Of a DNA stretch of 45,770 bases, positions 1 through 8,216 are shown one piece after another (the stretch's first letter is position 1; each line of letters begins with the position of its first letter). A program made the translations under genes and the position numbers. The DNA comes from CAYPEK01 sp964409645 (GTDB lineage Bacteria > UBP15 > UBA6099): the NCBI GenBank assembly GCA_964409645.1, contig CAYPEK010000025.1, positions 1-45,770 of the forward strand. The letters run 5' to 3'. Under the pieces are notes generated by a model, which was not told where the DNA came from, ran no database searches, and was given only the letters and a program-made list of their open reading frames with translations.

Positions 1-3000
1 GGTCGCATACGCGAGGTCGGCGCCGGTTCCGTCGCTGACGGAAGCGATGTCGTCGGGTTGCGTGGTGTCAACCGTCTGGCCGTCGGAAACCACTGTTCCC
101 GAAATCAATCCCGCGCCGTTTTCGACCTTGACCGCGAAGAAATACTCAACGCCGTCGGTGAGAGTCAGCCCGTTCTTGGTGACGTTTGTATTGAGGCCGT
201 TATCGGTCCAGCCTACGACTTCCGTGCCGCCGGAGGTTGTGCCGATCGCGTACCAATAGCGGCCGATATCGCTCTGGGCGTCGCTCGAAGCGGCCCAGTT
301 CGCGGAGAGCGTCGTGCTCGTGTCGTTAACGTAGTCGATGTCCGCGGCCGTTCCGTCGTAAACGTAGGCGGTGTCGGCTGGTTGCGTGATGTCAACCTTC
401 TGGCCGTTCGAGACGGTGGCGGCCGACTGCTCCGCCGCGCCGTTTTCAGCCTTGACCGTAACGTAGTAAATCGTGCCGTTCGTCAGTGTGAGGCCGGTTT
501 TCGTGAAAGACGTGGCGGTGCCGTTGTCGGTCCAGCCTACGACTTCCGTGCCGCCGGAGGTTGTGCCGATCGCGTACCAGTATTTTGCAACGTCGCTCTC
601 GGTATCGGATGAGTCCGTCCAGTGAGCGGAGAGTTGCGTGTCTGTTGTTGTGTAAGCAACATCGGGGCCCGTGCCGTCGTAAATCGAGACGATGTCGGGG
701 GAAGTGATGTCAACTTTTTGGCCGTTCGATGTTGTGACGGAGGACATCAGTCCCGCGCCGCTCTCGGCCTTGATCGAAATGTAATATATGGTACCGTTTG
801 TGAGGCTGAGGCCGGTCTGCGTGTGTTTCGTGACGGTGCCCACGTCCGTCCAGCCGAGAACGTCCGTGCCGCCGGAGGTTGTGCCGACGGCAAACCAGTA
901 TCTGCGAACGTAGCTGACGCCGGGGGTCGATGTGCTCCAGTTGGCGGAAATGCTCGTGTTGCTTGTGTCGTAGAGGATGTCGGTGTGCGATACGGCGCCG
1001 TCATATACGTAAGCGGGCGCTTCGGGCGGGTAGATATCAACTGTCTGGCCGTCCGAATTGGTGAGATTGGTCATGAGGCCGGCGTTGTTTTCGGCCTTCA
1101 CGCGGAAGTAATAGACCTGCCCTTGAGTGAGTGTGAGTCCGGTTCGGGTGACCGAGGTGGCGAGTGCGTTGTCCACCCAGCCGCCGGTGACTGTCATGTT
1201 TCCGGGCGCCGTGCCGATCGAGTACCAGTATTTCTTGATGCCGGAGCTGGTGTCGGTCGATTCCGACCAGTTCGCGGAGAGTTGCGTAGTGTCATAAATG
1301 TAATCAACGTCGGAGCCCGTTCCGTCGTTGACCGTCTCGATGTCCGTCGGGTACCCGAGGTCAACCACGATACCGTCCGATGTTGTTACCGTCGAGATCA
1401 GGCCGGCGTAGTTTTCGGCTTTCACCGAGCAGTAGTATGACTGTGCGCTGACGAGAGTGAGGCCGGAGGCGACGGCTATTGTCGTGTAACCGGCGTACGT
1501 CCAGCCGACGATGTCCGTGCCGCCGGAAGTTGTGCCGATTGCATACCAGTAGCCTTTGACGCCGCTCTGCGGGTCGGTCGTTGCGTCCCAGTTACAGGTG
1601 AGTTGCGAGTCGTTGGTTGTATATGATCTGTCGATGCCCGCGTTGGGGCCGTCGTAAACGGTCGCGACGGCGGCCGGCGCGGTCGTATCAACCTGAATGC
1701 AGTCGCTGTTCGCAGGGGTGGAGATCAGCCCGGCATTGTTTTCGGCCTTGACGCTGAGGCAATACCACTGACCGTTGGTTGTTGCCGGTGTGATCGAGAA
1801 AGAGGTGCTCAGCCCGTTGTCGGTCCAGCCGACAAAATCCGTCGCGCCGGTCGCGGTGCCGATCGCATACCAATATTTTGCGACGTCCGTCTCGGTGTCC
1901 GACGAAGCGGACCAGTTGCCGGAAAGCGCATTGATAGTAGTCGTATAATCGACGTCTGCGGCCGCGCCATCGTTAACGGTCGCGATCGTGACCGGTGCGG
2001 TGATGTCCACTTTCTGTCCGTTCGAACTTATCGCCGTCGCAAAGAGTCCGGCGCCGTTTTCGGCCTTTACGCTGATGTAGTACACAAGTCCGTTTGCGAG
2101 CGACAGCCCGGTGTGGGTGATGCTCTGATTGAGCCCGTTATCGGTCCAATCGACGATTTCCGTGCCGCCGGAGGTTGTGCCGATCGCGTACCAATATTTC
2201 GTTATGCCGCTCTGCGCGTCGCTCGATGCGGTCCAGTTCGCGGAGAGCTGCTCGTTGGTCGTTGTGTAAGTGATGTCGAGGCCGGTTCCGTCCGCGACGA
2301 AGACGACATCCGGGGTTGAGACGTCCACCGTCTGTCCGTTAGTCGTTGTGACTGCGGTCTGGAGTCCGGAGCCGTTTTCGGCTTTTACGCTGATGTAGTA
2401 TGTCTGCCCGTTCGTCAGCGACAGGCCGGTGCGTGTCACCGATGTCGATGTTCCGTTGTCCGTCCAGCTGACAACGTTTGTGCCGCCGGAGGTTGTGCCG
2501 ATCGCGTAGTAATATTTTGCTACTCCGCTTTGAGCGTCGGCCGATGCGGTCCAGTTCGCGGAGAGGGTGGTGTTGCTCGTTACATAAGTAATATCGGAGC
2601 CCGTGCCGTCATACGCGGAAGCGATGTCCGAAGGGGCGGTGTTGTCCGTTCTAACACCGTCGGATGTCACGACCGACGAGATCAGCCCCGCGCCGTTTTC
2701 GACTTTGACCGAAACGTAGTATCTGATGTTCTGTGTCAGGGTCAGCCCCGTTTTTGTGAAGCTGCCCGCCGTTCCGTTGTCCGTCCAGTTGACGATCTGC
2801 GTGCCGCCGACGGTGGTGCCGATCGCGTAATAGTATTTTGCGATGCCGCTCTCGGAGTCGGATACGCCCGACCAGTTCGCGGAAATAGTCGTGAGTGAAG
2901 TCTGGTAATCGATGTCGGTGCTGGAGCCGTCGTTGACGGTTGTCAATCCTGTGGCGGTCGTGACATCGACTTTCTGGCCGTTTGATGATGTGGTGAGAAG

Positions 3001-4290
3001 AGATATCAGGCCGGCGTTGTTTTCGGCCTTCACGGTGAAGTAGTAAACCGTTCCGTTGACGAGCGTGAGACCAGTTCGCGTGACGGAGGTTGCGAGGCCG
3101 TTATCCGTCCAGCCGACGATGTCCGAGCTGCCGGAGGTAGTGCCGATCGCGTACCAGTAGCGTCTCATCCCGCTCTGGGAGTCCGTCGAGGAAGTCCAAT
3201 TCGCGGAGAGGGTGGTTGTCGAAGTGGCATAAGTTATGTCGGAACCGATTCCGGTGCCGTCATAGACAGTTGCGACGTTTGCCGGTTCGGTGTTATCGAC
3301 GAGGATTGCGCTGGAGTTGGTCGGTGTCGATTGAAGGGTCGAACCGTTTTCGGCCTTGATTGTGAAGTAATAATTCGAGCCGTTTGTCAGCGAGAGCCCG
3401 GTGTGGGTTACGCTTGTGGCGGTGCCGTTGTCGGTCCAGCCGACGACGTTTGTGGCTCCGGCGGTGGTGCCGATTGCGTAATAATATTTGGTTATACCGC
3501 TCTGAACATCGGTCGAGGAAGTCCAGTTTGCGGAAAGCTCCGATGTGGATGTGCTGTACTGGTTATCGACGGCTGCTGTCGAGCCGCGATAGATTGTCGC
3601 AACGCTCGAAGGCGCGGTGTTGTCCACTTTTATGCCGTCCGAAACCGACGAGACCGTCTGATAAAGACCTGCGTTGTTGCGCGCGCGGACGGTGAAGTAA
3701 TAGGTTTCGCCCTGAGTGAAGCCGGTTGTGTCTGTTATGAACGTGTTCGTTGTTGAAGTCCAGTTCACGAAATGAGTCGGGTCTGTTGCGGTGCCGATTG
3801 CATACCAGTAATTTTCGATTCCGCTTTGCGAGTCGGTCGATGCCGTCCAGTTCGCGGAGAGCTGGGTTGCGTCGGGAGTGTAATCGAGATCGGCGCCTGT
3901 TCCGTCGTTCACGGGGTTCACCGACGCGGGCGCTGTGTAGTCAACCATCTGGCCGTTGGACTGCACCGGACTTGAGAATGTGCTCGCGCTGTTTTTCGCG
4001 CGCACGGATACGTAGTATGTAGTGCCGTTCGCCACCGCGAGCCCGGTTTTTGTGACGGCGGTGCTTGTGCCGTTGTCCGTCCAGTTGACGAGATTTGTCG
4101 AACTGGTCGCGGTGCCGATTGCATACTGGTAGAGCGATATTCCGCTTTGCGGATCGGAGAAACCGGCCCAGTTGGCGGAAAGTTGTATCGAAGAGGTGGA
4201 GTAGGCGGAATCGGACGCAACGCCGGTGCCGTCATAAACGGTGGCTCCCGCCGTGAGCGGCGCGGTGCTGTCAACAATGAACGATTTCTC
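1..4290 (-). repeat. Tandem FN3-encoding repeats, period about 320-326 bp
   Basis: Boundary segments encoding the linker VDxTxP recur on the plus-strand text near 62, 385, 707, 1033, 1360, 1688, 2006, 2321, 2641, 2967, 3290, 3618, 3939 and 4268. Adjacent copies differ by substitutions and small indels rather than being identical, so the array is old. The most conserved DNA is the stretch read on the plus strand as gtgccgccggaggttgtgcc. Confidence 0.85.
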
Positions 4291-5715
4291 GGTCGCCCAA
4301 CTCGATTTGCTGAATCCGCTGGTGTCGATCGCGGAGACCGACCAGTAGTAAGTTCCGTCGGTCGGTATGCTGACAGTGTAAGTGGCGACTCCGGGGTGGA
4401 TGTTGCCGGGGTAGCCGGTGTAGAAGCCGGGTACTGTCTGGTAGCCGCCGGAGGCGGTGCCGATGCGGATGAGGTAGCCGAGAAGATTGCCGGGCGTGTG
4501 GTCGTCGGTGGACGGGGTCCAATTGAAAGTGACTGTGCCCGAGGGAGTGTTGGAGGTTGTTGAGAGAACAGGGGACGAAGGCGCGGAATTGGACGGGTTG
4601 ATGTTGTTGGTGTAAACGCGGAAGCCCTGAACGGTGCTGTTTGCGGACGAGCAGTCGAGGTCGCCGTCTTTATCGACGTCGAACCATGAGACCGCCGTCG
4701 TCGCGTCCGTTTCGCTTGTCGTGAATGAAGATGTGAATGTGTCGCCGGAGTCTTTTCTATAGACTATGTTAGCCTGAGAGAAGTTGCCGACAAGCAAATC
4801 AAGCTGTCCGTCGGCGTCGTAGTCGCCCCACGCGACCGAGCGGGTATTGTATGAGGATGCCGCCTGCCATACGGGGGTGAACGTGTTGTCTCCGTTGTTT
4901 CTGTAAATGCGGTTCTGCTGGCCGTTGTTGCCCACGGCGAAGTCGAGGTCTCCGTCGCCGTCGTAGTCCGCCCACGCGGCCGAAGCGGTCTGTTCCGTCT
5001 CGGTTGACGACCATACGAGTGTAAACGTATTGTTAGAGTTATTTCTGTAAACTGTTTTTGCCTGTGAGTAGTTGCCCGCGAGCAAATCAAGGTCTCCGTC
5101 GCCGTCGTAGTCGCCGAGCGCGGCGGATTCGGTATTATCCGTGCTGGTCGTCCATGCGATCGCTGCCCACGTATTCGCTCCGGAGTCCTTCGTGTAGAAT
5201 TTACTTGCGGTTCCGTAGTTGCCGGCGAAAAGATCGATGCCGCCGTCTCCGTTGATGTCGCCGCAGGCGACTGCATGTGTACTCTCCGCCGCGGTTGACC
5301 ACGTAGAAGTGAATGTTCTATTCTGGTTGTTGAGATAAACTGTGCTTGCTTGACCGTTGTTTCCGACGAAGAAATCGAGATAACCGTCGCCGTTGAAGTC
5401 GCACACAGCTATGCCGCGGGGCGTATCGGTTGTGTTCTGCGTCCAGACTGTCGTGAAAGTCATCGCGGCATCTTTGAAATAGACGCGCAGATAGCTGTTG
5501 CTTGCGACGACGACGTCGTAGTTACCGTCGTTGTCGAAGTCGCCCCAAGCGGCCGCCTGCGAGTTATCGAGATTGGCGCTGGTCCACGCGGAGGAGAAAT
5601 TCTGGGCTCGTGCCATGGATGGAAAAGTGAGGGTGGCCGCGGCCAGCAAAAGAATAAAAGCAATTGTAATGCTACCCGCCATAGGCGGGGATTTAAGGTT
5701 TGTTTGTTTTTTCAT
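1..5715 (-). CDS. Giant exported FG-GAP propeller plus FN3-repeat protein (3' end beyond window)
   Basis: The frame is open without a stop from the ATG at 5715 to the left edge (1,905 codons), so this is the N-terminal part of a larger protein. Residues 1-37 form a Sec signal peptide (two Lys, hydrophobic core, A-R-A before QN). Residues about 45-365 hold seven repeats of the type GDYDGDGDLDLLVGN, the FG-GAP/VCBS pattern that folds as a seven-bladed, calcium-binding beta-propeller. After a transitional beta domain (about 370-480) come at least 13 tandem FN3-type domains of about 107 residues, with the recurrent core YAIGTTSGGT...W and YYxSVKAENGAG. The Shine-Dalgarno is weak (GAAGAG). It is the last visible gene of a five-gene exported cluster, 83 bp after the beta-barrel gene. 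It probably acts outside the cell as an adhesin, matrix or glycan-binding scaffold; that role is inferred. Confidence 0.88.
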   Translation of the reverse strand, partial: MKKQTNLKSPPMAGSITIAFILLLAAATLTFPSMARAQNFSSAWTSANLDNSQAAAWGDFDNDGNYDVVVASNSYLRVYFKDAAMTFTTVWTQNTTDTPRGIAVCDFNGDGYLDFFVGNNGQASTVYLNNQNRTFTSTWSTAAESTHAVACGDINGDGGIDLFAGNYGTASKFYTKDSGANTWAAIAWTTSTDNTESAALGDYDGDGDLDLLAGNYSQAKTVYRNNSNNTFTLVWSSTETEQTASAAWADYDGDGDLDFAVGNNGQQNRIYRNNGDNTFTPVWQAASSYNTRSVAWGDYDADGQLDLLVGNFSQANIVYRKDSGDTFTSSFTTSETDATTAVSWFDVDKDGDLDCSSANSTVQGFRVYTNNINPSNSAPSSPVLSTTSNTPSGTVTFNWTPSTDDHTPGNLLGYLIRIGTASGGYQTVPGFYTGYPGNIHPGVATYTVSIPTDGTYYWSVSAIDTSGFSKSSWATEKSFIVDSTAPLTAGATVYDGTGVASDSAYSTSSIQLSANWAGFSDPQSGISLYQYAIGTATSSTNLVNWTDNGTSTAVTKTGLAVANGTTYYVSVRAKNSASTFSSPVQSNGQMVDYTAPASVNPVNDGTGADLDYTPDATQLSANWTASTDSQSGIENYWYAIGTATDPTHFVNWTSTTNTFITDTTGFTQGETYYFTVRARNNAGLYQTVSSVSDGIKVDNTAPSSVATIYRGSTAAVDNQYSTSTSELSANWTSSTDVQSGITKYYYAIGTTAGATNVVGWTDNGTATSVTHTGLSLTNGSNYYFTIKAENGSTLQSTPTNSSAILVDNTEPANVATVYDGTGIGSDITYATSTTTLSANWTSSTDSQSGMRRYWYAIGTTSGSSDIVGWTDNGLATSVTRTGLTLVNGTVYYFTVKAENNAGLISLLTTSSNGQKVDVTTATGLTTVNDGSSTDIDYQTSLTTISANWSGVSDSESGIAKYYYAIGTTVGGTQIVNWTDNGTAGSFTKTGLTLTQNIRYYVSVKVENGAGLISSVVTSDGVRTDNTAPSDIASAYDGTGSDITYVTSNTTLSANWTASADAQSGVAKYYYAIGTTSGGTNVVSWTDNGTSTSVTRTGLSLTNGQTYYISVKAENGSGLQTAVTTTNGQTVDVSTPDVVFVADGTGLDITYTTTNEQLSANWTASSDAQSGITKYWYAIGTTSGGTEIVDWTDNGLNQSITHTGLSLANGLVYYISVKAENGAGLFATAISSNGQKVDITAPVTIATVNDGAAADVDYTTTINALSGNWSASSDTETDVAKYWYAIGTATGATDFVGWTDNGLSTSFSITPATTNGQWYCLSVKAENNAGLISTPANSDCIQVDTTAPAAVATVYDGPNAGIDRSYTTNDSQLTCNWDATTDPQSGVKGYWYAIGTTSGGTDIVGWTYAGYTTIAVASGLTLVSAQSYYCSVKAENYAGLISTVTTSDGIVVDLGYPTDIETVNDGTGSDVDYIYDTTQLSANWSESTDTSSGIKKYWYSIGTAPGNMTVTGGWVDNALATSVTRTGLTLTQGQVYYFRVKAENNAGLMTNLTNSDGQTVDIYPPEAPAYVYDGAVSHTDILYDTSNTSISANWSTSTPGVSYVRRYWFAVGTTSGGTDVLGWTDVGTVTKHTQTGLSLTNGTIYYISIKAESGAGLMSSVTTSNGQKVDITSPDIVSIYDGTGPDVAYTTTDTQLSAHWTDSSDTESDVAKYWYAIGTTSGGTEVVGWTDNGTATSFTKTGLTLTNGTIYYVTVKAENGAAEQSAATVSNGQKVDITQPADTAYVYDGTAADIDYVNDTSTTLSANWAASSDAQSDIGRYWYAIGTTSGGTEVVGWTDNGLNTNVTKNGLTLTDGVEYFFAVKVENGAGLISGTVVSDGQTVDTTQPDDIASVSDGTGADLAYAT

Positions 5716-5798
5716 AATCTCTTCTTTGTTTTGTTATTTTTTATTAATTGTTCCGCGCCGATTGAATACTTCAGCCCGGTGTATTTTCAGGCGGAATA

Positions 5799-7940
5799 TC
5801 AGTATTTGAATTCCGCGCCGAATTCGAAATATTTCAAAAGCGTGTTTGATGAATATGTTGTGTCGTTTTGATTCTTTGAGAATTCGTATGCTATCGAAAG
5901 CGACATTGTGTTGTCGATTTCTTTTGTTGCTTTCATTATCGTGCCGGCCACGCTGTTGCCGCCGCTCTGTTTCGTAAGCGAGTAGTTGCCTATGAATTTG
6001 CATCCTAATATCCGGCCGAAATTCCAGTCGATCTTGTGCATGAGCGCGTGCGCATTGTTACCTTCCAGCGGCTTGCTGATGCTGTCCTCGACTGTGTATG
6101 TCGCCTGCCACTTCTTATCTTTAAGTGAGAATATCCCGGAGTTTTTAATGACATTGCTCGAAGAAAACGAATAGGTCGGAATGTAGTTCGATGTATCGTT
6201 CTTCGTCTCCGAATATGCGTATTCGAGAGCGTGCACGCGGCGGATGCGCTTCGTGAACGGTTTCCGTATCTGATATGAGGCCTTGTTCGTTGTGGTGACG
6301 TTTGCGTTCTGACTGGTGATGTCATCTAAGGTCGAGTTCTCGCTGTCCGTGCGGTTGATCGTCTCGCTGAGAGTTAATGTTTTTGTGAGTTTGTATCCGA
6401 GGTTGTAATTATGCGAGATCGAGCGCGACGAATTCTCCGACGCTATGGCCGACGTGCTGTTGTCGGTCAGTGTGTACTGATGCGACAGGTTGAGCCGGTT
6501 TTTCATGTAGTTCAGCGGGGTGTTGATTGTCAACGTATAATTTTCCGTCGTATTCGGGTCCGCCTCGGATGGTGTAACAGTGACTTTTTTGTTTATCTGC
6601 ACCGAAGTGTTTCCGGGCGCGAATCTCATTTTCTTGTGGTCGATATTGAACTGGCCGTTGCGCTGCGCGGTTTTGCCCGATGTCTCCGAGAAGCTGACCT
6701 GATTCGCTCCGTTGAATTTCAGCCACGGGAAAATTCCGTACTGGAATTTCATTTCTCGGCTGGTAGTGCCGATATTCGTGCGGATCGCCGAGGTATGGCT
6801 GCGGTCGTCGGCGAGCGTGAAGATGTAGTCGAGTTTGAGGTCGGGCGAGAACTGATAGCCGACAGTCATTATCCGCGACGTCTTGCGTGTCTCGGTTCCG
6901 GCCGTGACGGAGTCCGTCATGCTGTGGTTTCCGACGTACTGCCATTCGGCGGCGAGTGTGAACCGTTTCGAGATGGGCATGGTCGCTTTGATGTCGCCGA
7001 CGCTGGTCTTGTTCATCGCGCCGGAGATATAGTTGCGGTTCGCGGACATCACTTGCGACGCCTCGATGATAATGTTGCCGCCCGGCTGATATTTCGCGCC
7101 CCACGCCTGACGGCGGTCCGTCGTCTGCGTTACCGCACTCGATGTGATCGACCTCGTCATGTTGCGGTCCGCCGCGAACGACGCCGAGAACCGTTTCGAC
7201 ACCTGATAATTCACGTTGTACTTCTGAGAGTTGTTAATTGACGTGCTTGCGGATGAGTCGGAACCGCTGTTGGACAGCGTCGAGTTGCGCGCATACGTCA
7301 CCACGGCGCCTTTGATCTTTCCGGAAACATTAGTCGATTTGTTCGAGTTCAGATTCTTTCTGTTCTGCCGGTTCGACGTCATCTTCACGTTCAGGTCTTT
7401 GACGAACCCGATCGACTTGCCGCCCTCGATGTAGTAGTTGACGAATCCATTGTAATTTGAGTTATTCACCATCCACTGCTGATCCTGAAGCAGGTTGATG
7501 GCGCTCACGCTTATCGTCGCGGTCTTGAGCGGCATAAGCTTATCGAAAGGCTCCCATGCGGCGAAGATTCCTTTGTACGGCTTTTTCTCGCCGGGCGCCG
7601 GCGGCTGCTTGGACGGTTTCGGCTGCTGCGACGGCTGACCCGACGGCGACGGCTGCTGGCCGGGGGAGGGCGTTTTTGACTGCGGTTGCGGTTTGACAGT
7701 TTCCGCCGGGTTGAGTTCGCTCTCGGGCGGTATCTCGACGCCTTTGGGGTGGTCTTTCGATTCGCTCAGGCCGATTGTCAACGCAAAACAGGCCTGTTGC
7801 AACTGCGGAAGGGCGAGAGACAGTACGAATGCTGCGAGTACTATCGTTGCTGTCCGCCGGGGTTTGCCGATAACGGCTGCGATGCTCCGGCGAAGCAGTC
7901 TTCGCAAGTTCGATTTTCTGTCTCTTGTATTGATTCTCAT
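5799..7940 (-). CDS. Outer-membrane beta-barrel protein with Pro-rich linker
   Basis: About 713 residues from the ATG at 7940. An in-frame ATG at 8009 and a TTG at 8051 are alternatives, and none has a good Shine-Dalgarno. The N-terminus is Arg-rich, then a hydrophobic stretch ends at A-C-F-A before LTIG, a long Sec signal. It is followed by a Pro/Gln/Ser/Lys-rich linker of about 50 residues. The remainder is alternating amphipathic strands rich in Asn, Ser, Thr and Tyr, with many aromatic girdle residues, and the chain ends E-F-K-Y with the terminal aromatic typical of BAM-inserted barrels. No known porin or transporter family was recognised. Its position between large exported FN3 proteins suggests it anchors or exports one of them. 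Either role is inference; the barrel call itself is well supported. Confidence 0.8.
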   Translation of the reverse strand: MRINTRDRKSNLRRLLRRSIAAVIGKPRRTATIVLAAFVLSLALPQLQQACFALTIGLSESKDHPKGVEIPPESELNPAETVKPQPQSKTPSPGQQPSPSGQPSQQPKPSKQPPAPGEKKPYKGIFAAWEPFDKLMPLKTATISVSAINLLQDQQWMVNNSNYNGFVNYYIEGGKSIGFVKDLNVKMTSNRQNRKNLNSNKSTNVSGKIKGAVVTYARNSTLSNSGSDSSASTSINNSQKYNVNYQVSKRFSASFAADRNMTRSITSSAVTQTTDRRQAWGAKYQPGGNIIIEASQVMSANRNYISGAMNKTSVGDIKATMPISKRFTLAAEWQYVGNHSMTDSVTAGTETRKTSRIMTVGYQFSPDLKLDYIFTLADDRSHTSAIRTNIGTTSREMKFQYGIFPWLKFNGANQVSFSETSGKTAQRNGQFNIDHKKMRFAPGNTSVQINKKVTVTPSEADPNTTENYTLTINTPLNYMKNRLNLSHQYTLTDNSTSAIASENSSRSISHNYNLGYKLTKTLTLSETINRTDSENSTLDDITSQNANVTTTNKASYQIRKPFTKRIRRVHALEYAYSETKNDTSNYIPTYSFSSSNVIKNSGIFSLKDKKWQATYTVEDSISKPLEGNNAHALMHKIDWNFGRILGCKFIGNYSLTKQSGGNSVAGTIMKATKEIDNTMSLSIAYEFSKNQNDTTYSSNTLLKYFEFGAEFKY

Positions 7941-7968
7941 ATCATCTTTTAAAATATACTTATTTTTT

Positions 7969-8104
7969 CTCCAGCCGGTATCGAAATTGTCGAATTTGTT
8001 TCGATCCATAAATCTGTTCCATCCGGTAATTATTCTTTTTTGTCCGATCAAGTCATAATAATTATTATCAATTACTTTGCCATTCTGACAATTACCGGCT
8101 GGAG
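7969..8104. repeat. Inverted repeat in the leader of the beta-barrel gene
   Basis: ctccagccggta at 7969-7980 is perfectly complementary to taccggctggag at 8093-8104. After a 5-nt bulge on the left arm, the pairing continues with attgtc/gacaat. The arms flank the AT-rich region between the five-FN3 gene and the barrel gene, so the structure would form in the mRNA leader of the barrel gene or act as a DNA site. A smaller hairpin, ttatca-aaaa-tgataa, lies beside it at about 8105-8121. Confidence 0.5.
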
Positions 8105-8216
8105 AATTATCAAAAATGATAAAATCCCTTTTAATAAAATGTTTTTATGTCTGACGTTTTTTCTCCTTATATAATTATCCCTTTATATAAAAGTAAATTT
8201 ACTGTTACAACTGTAA

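Noticed and set aside
1..5715. CRISPR array suggested by regularly spaced repeats
   Set aside because: The repeats are coding, diverged, about 320 bp apart and in frame with FN3 domains; no short direct repeats with unique spacers occur.
8050..8090. A possible sigma-54 site (TGGCA...TTGAT on the minus strand) before the barrel gene
   Set aside because: The -12 element departs from TTGCA and there is no activator gene nearby; one mismatch-laden hit in AT-rich DNA is expected by chance.
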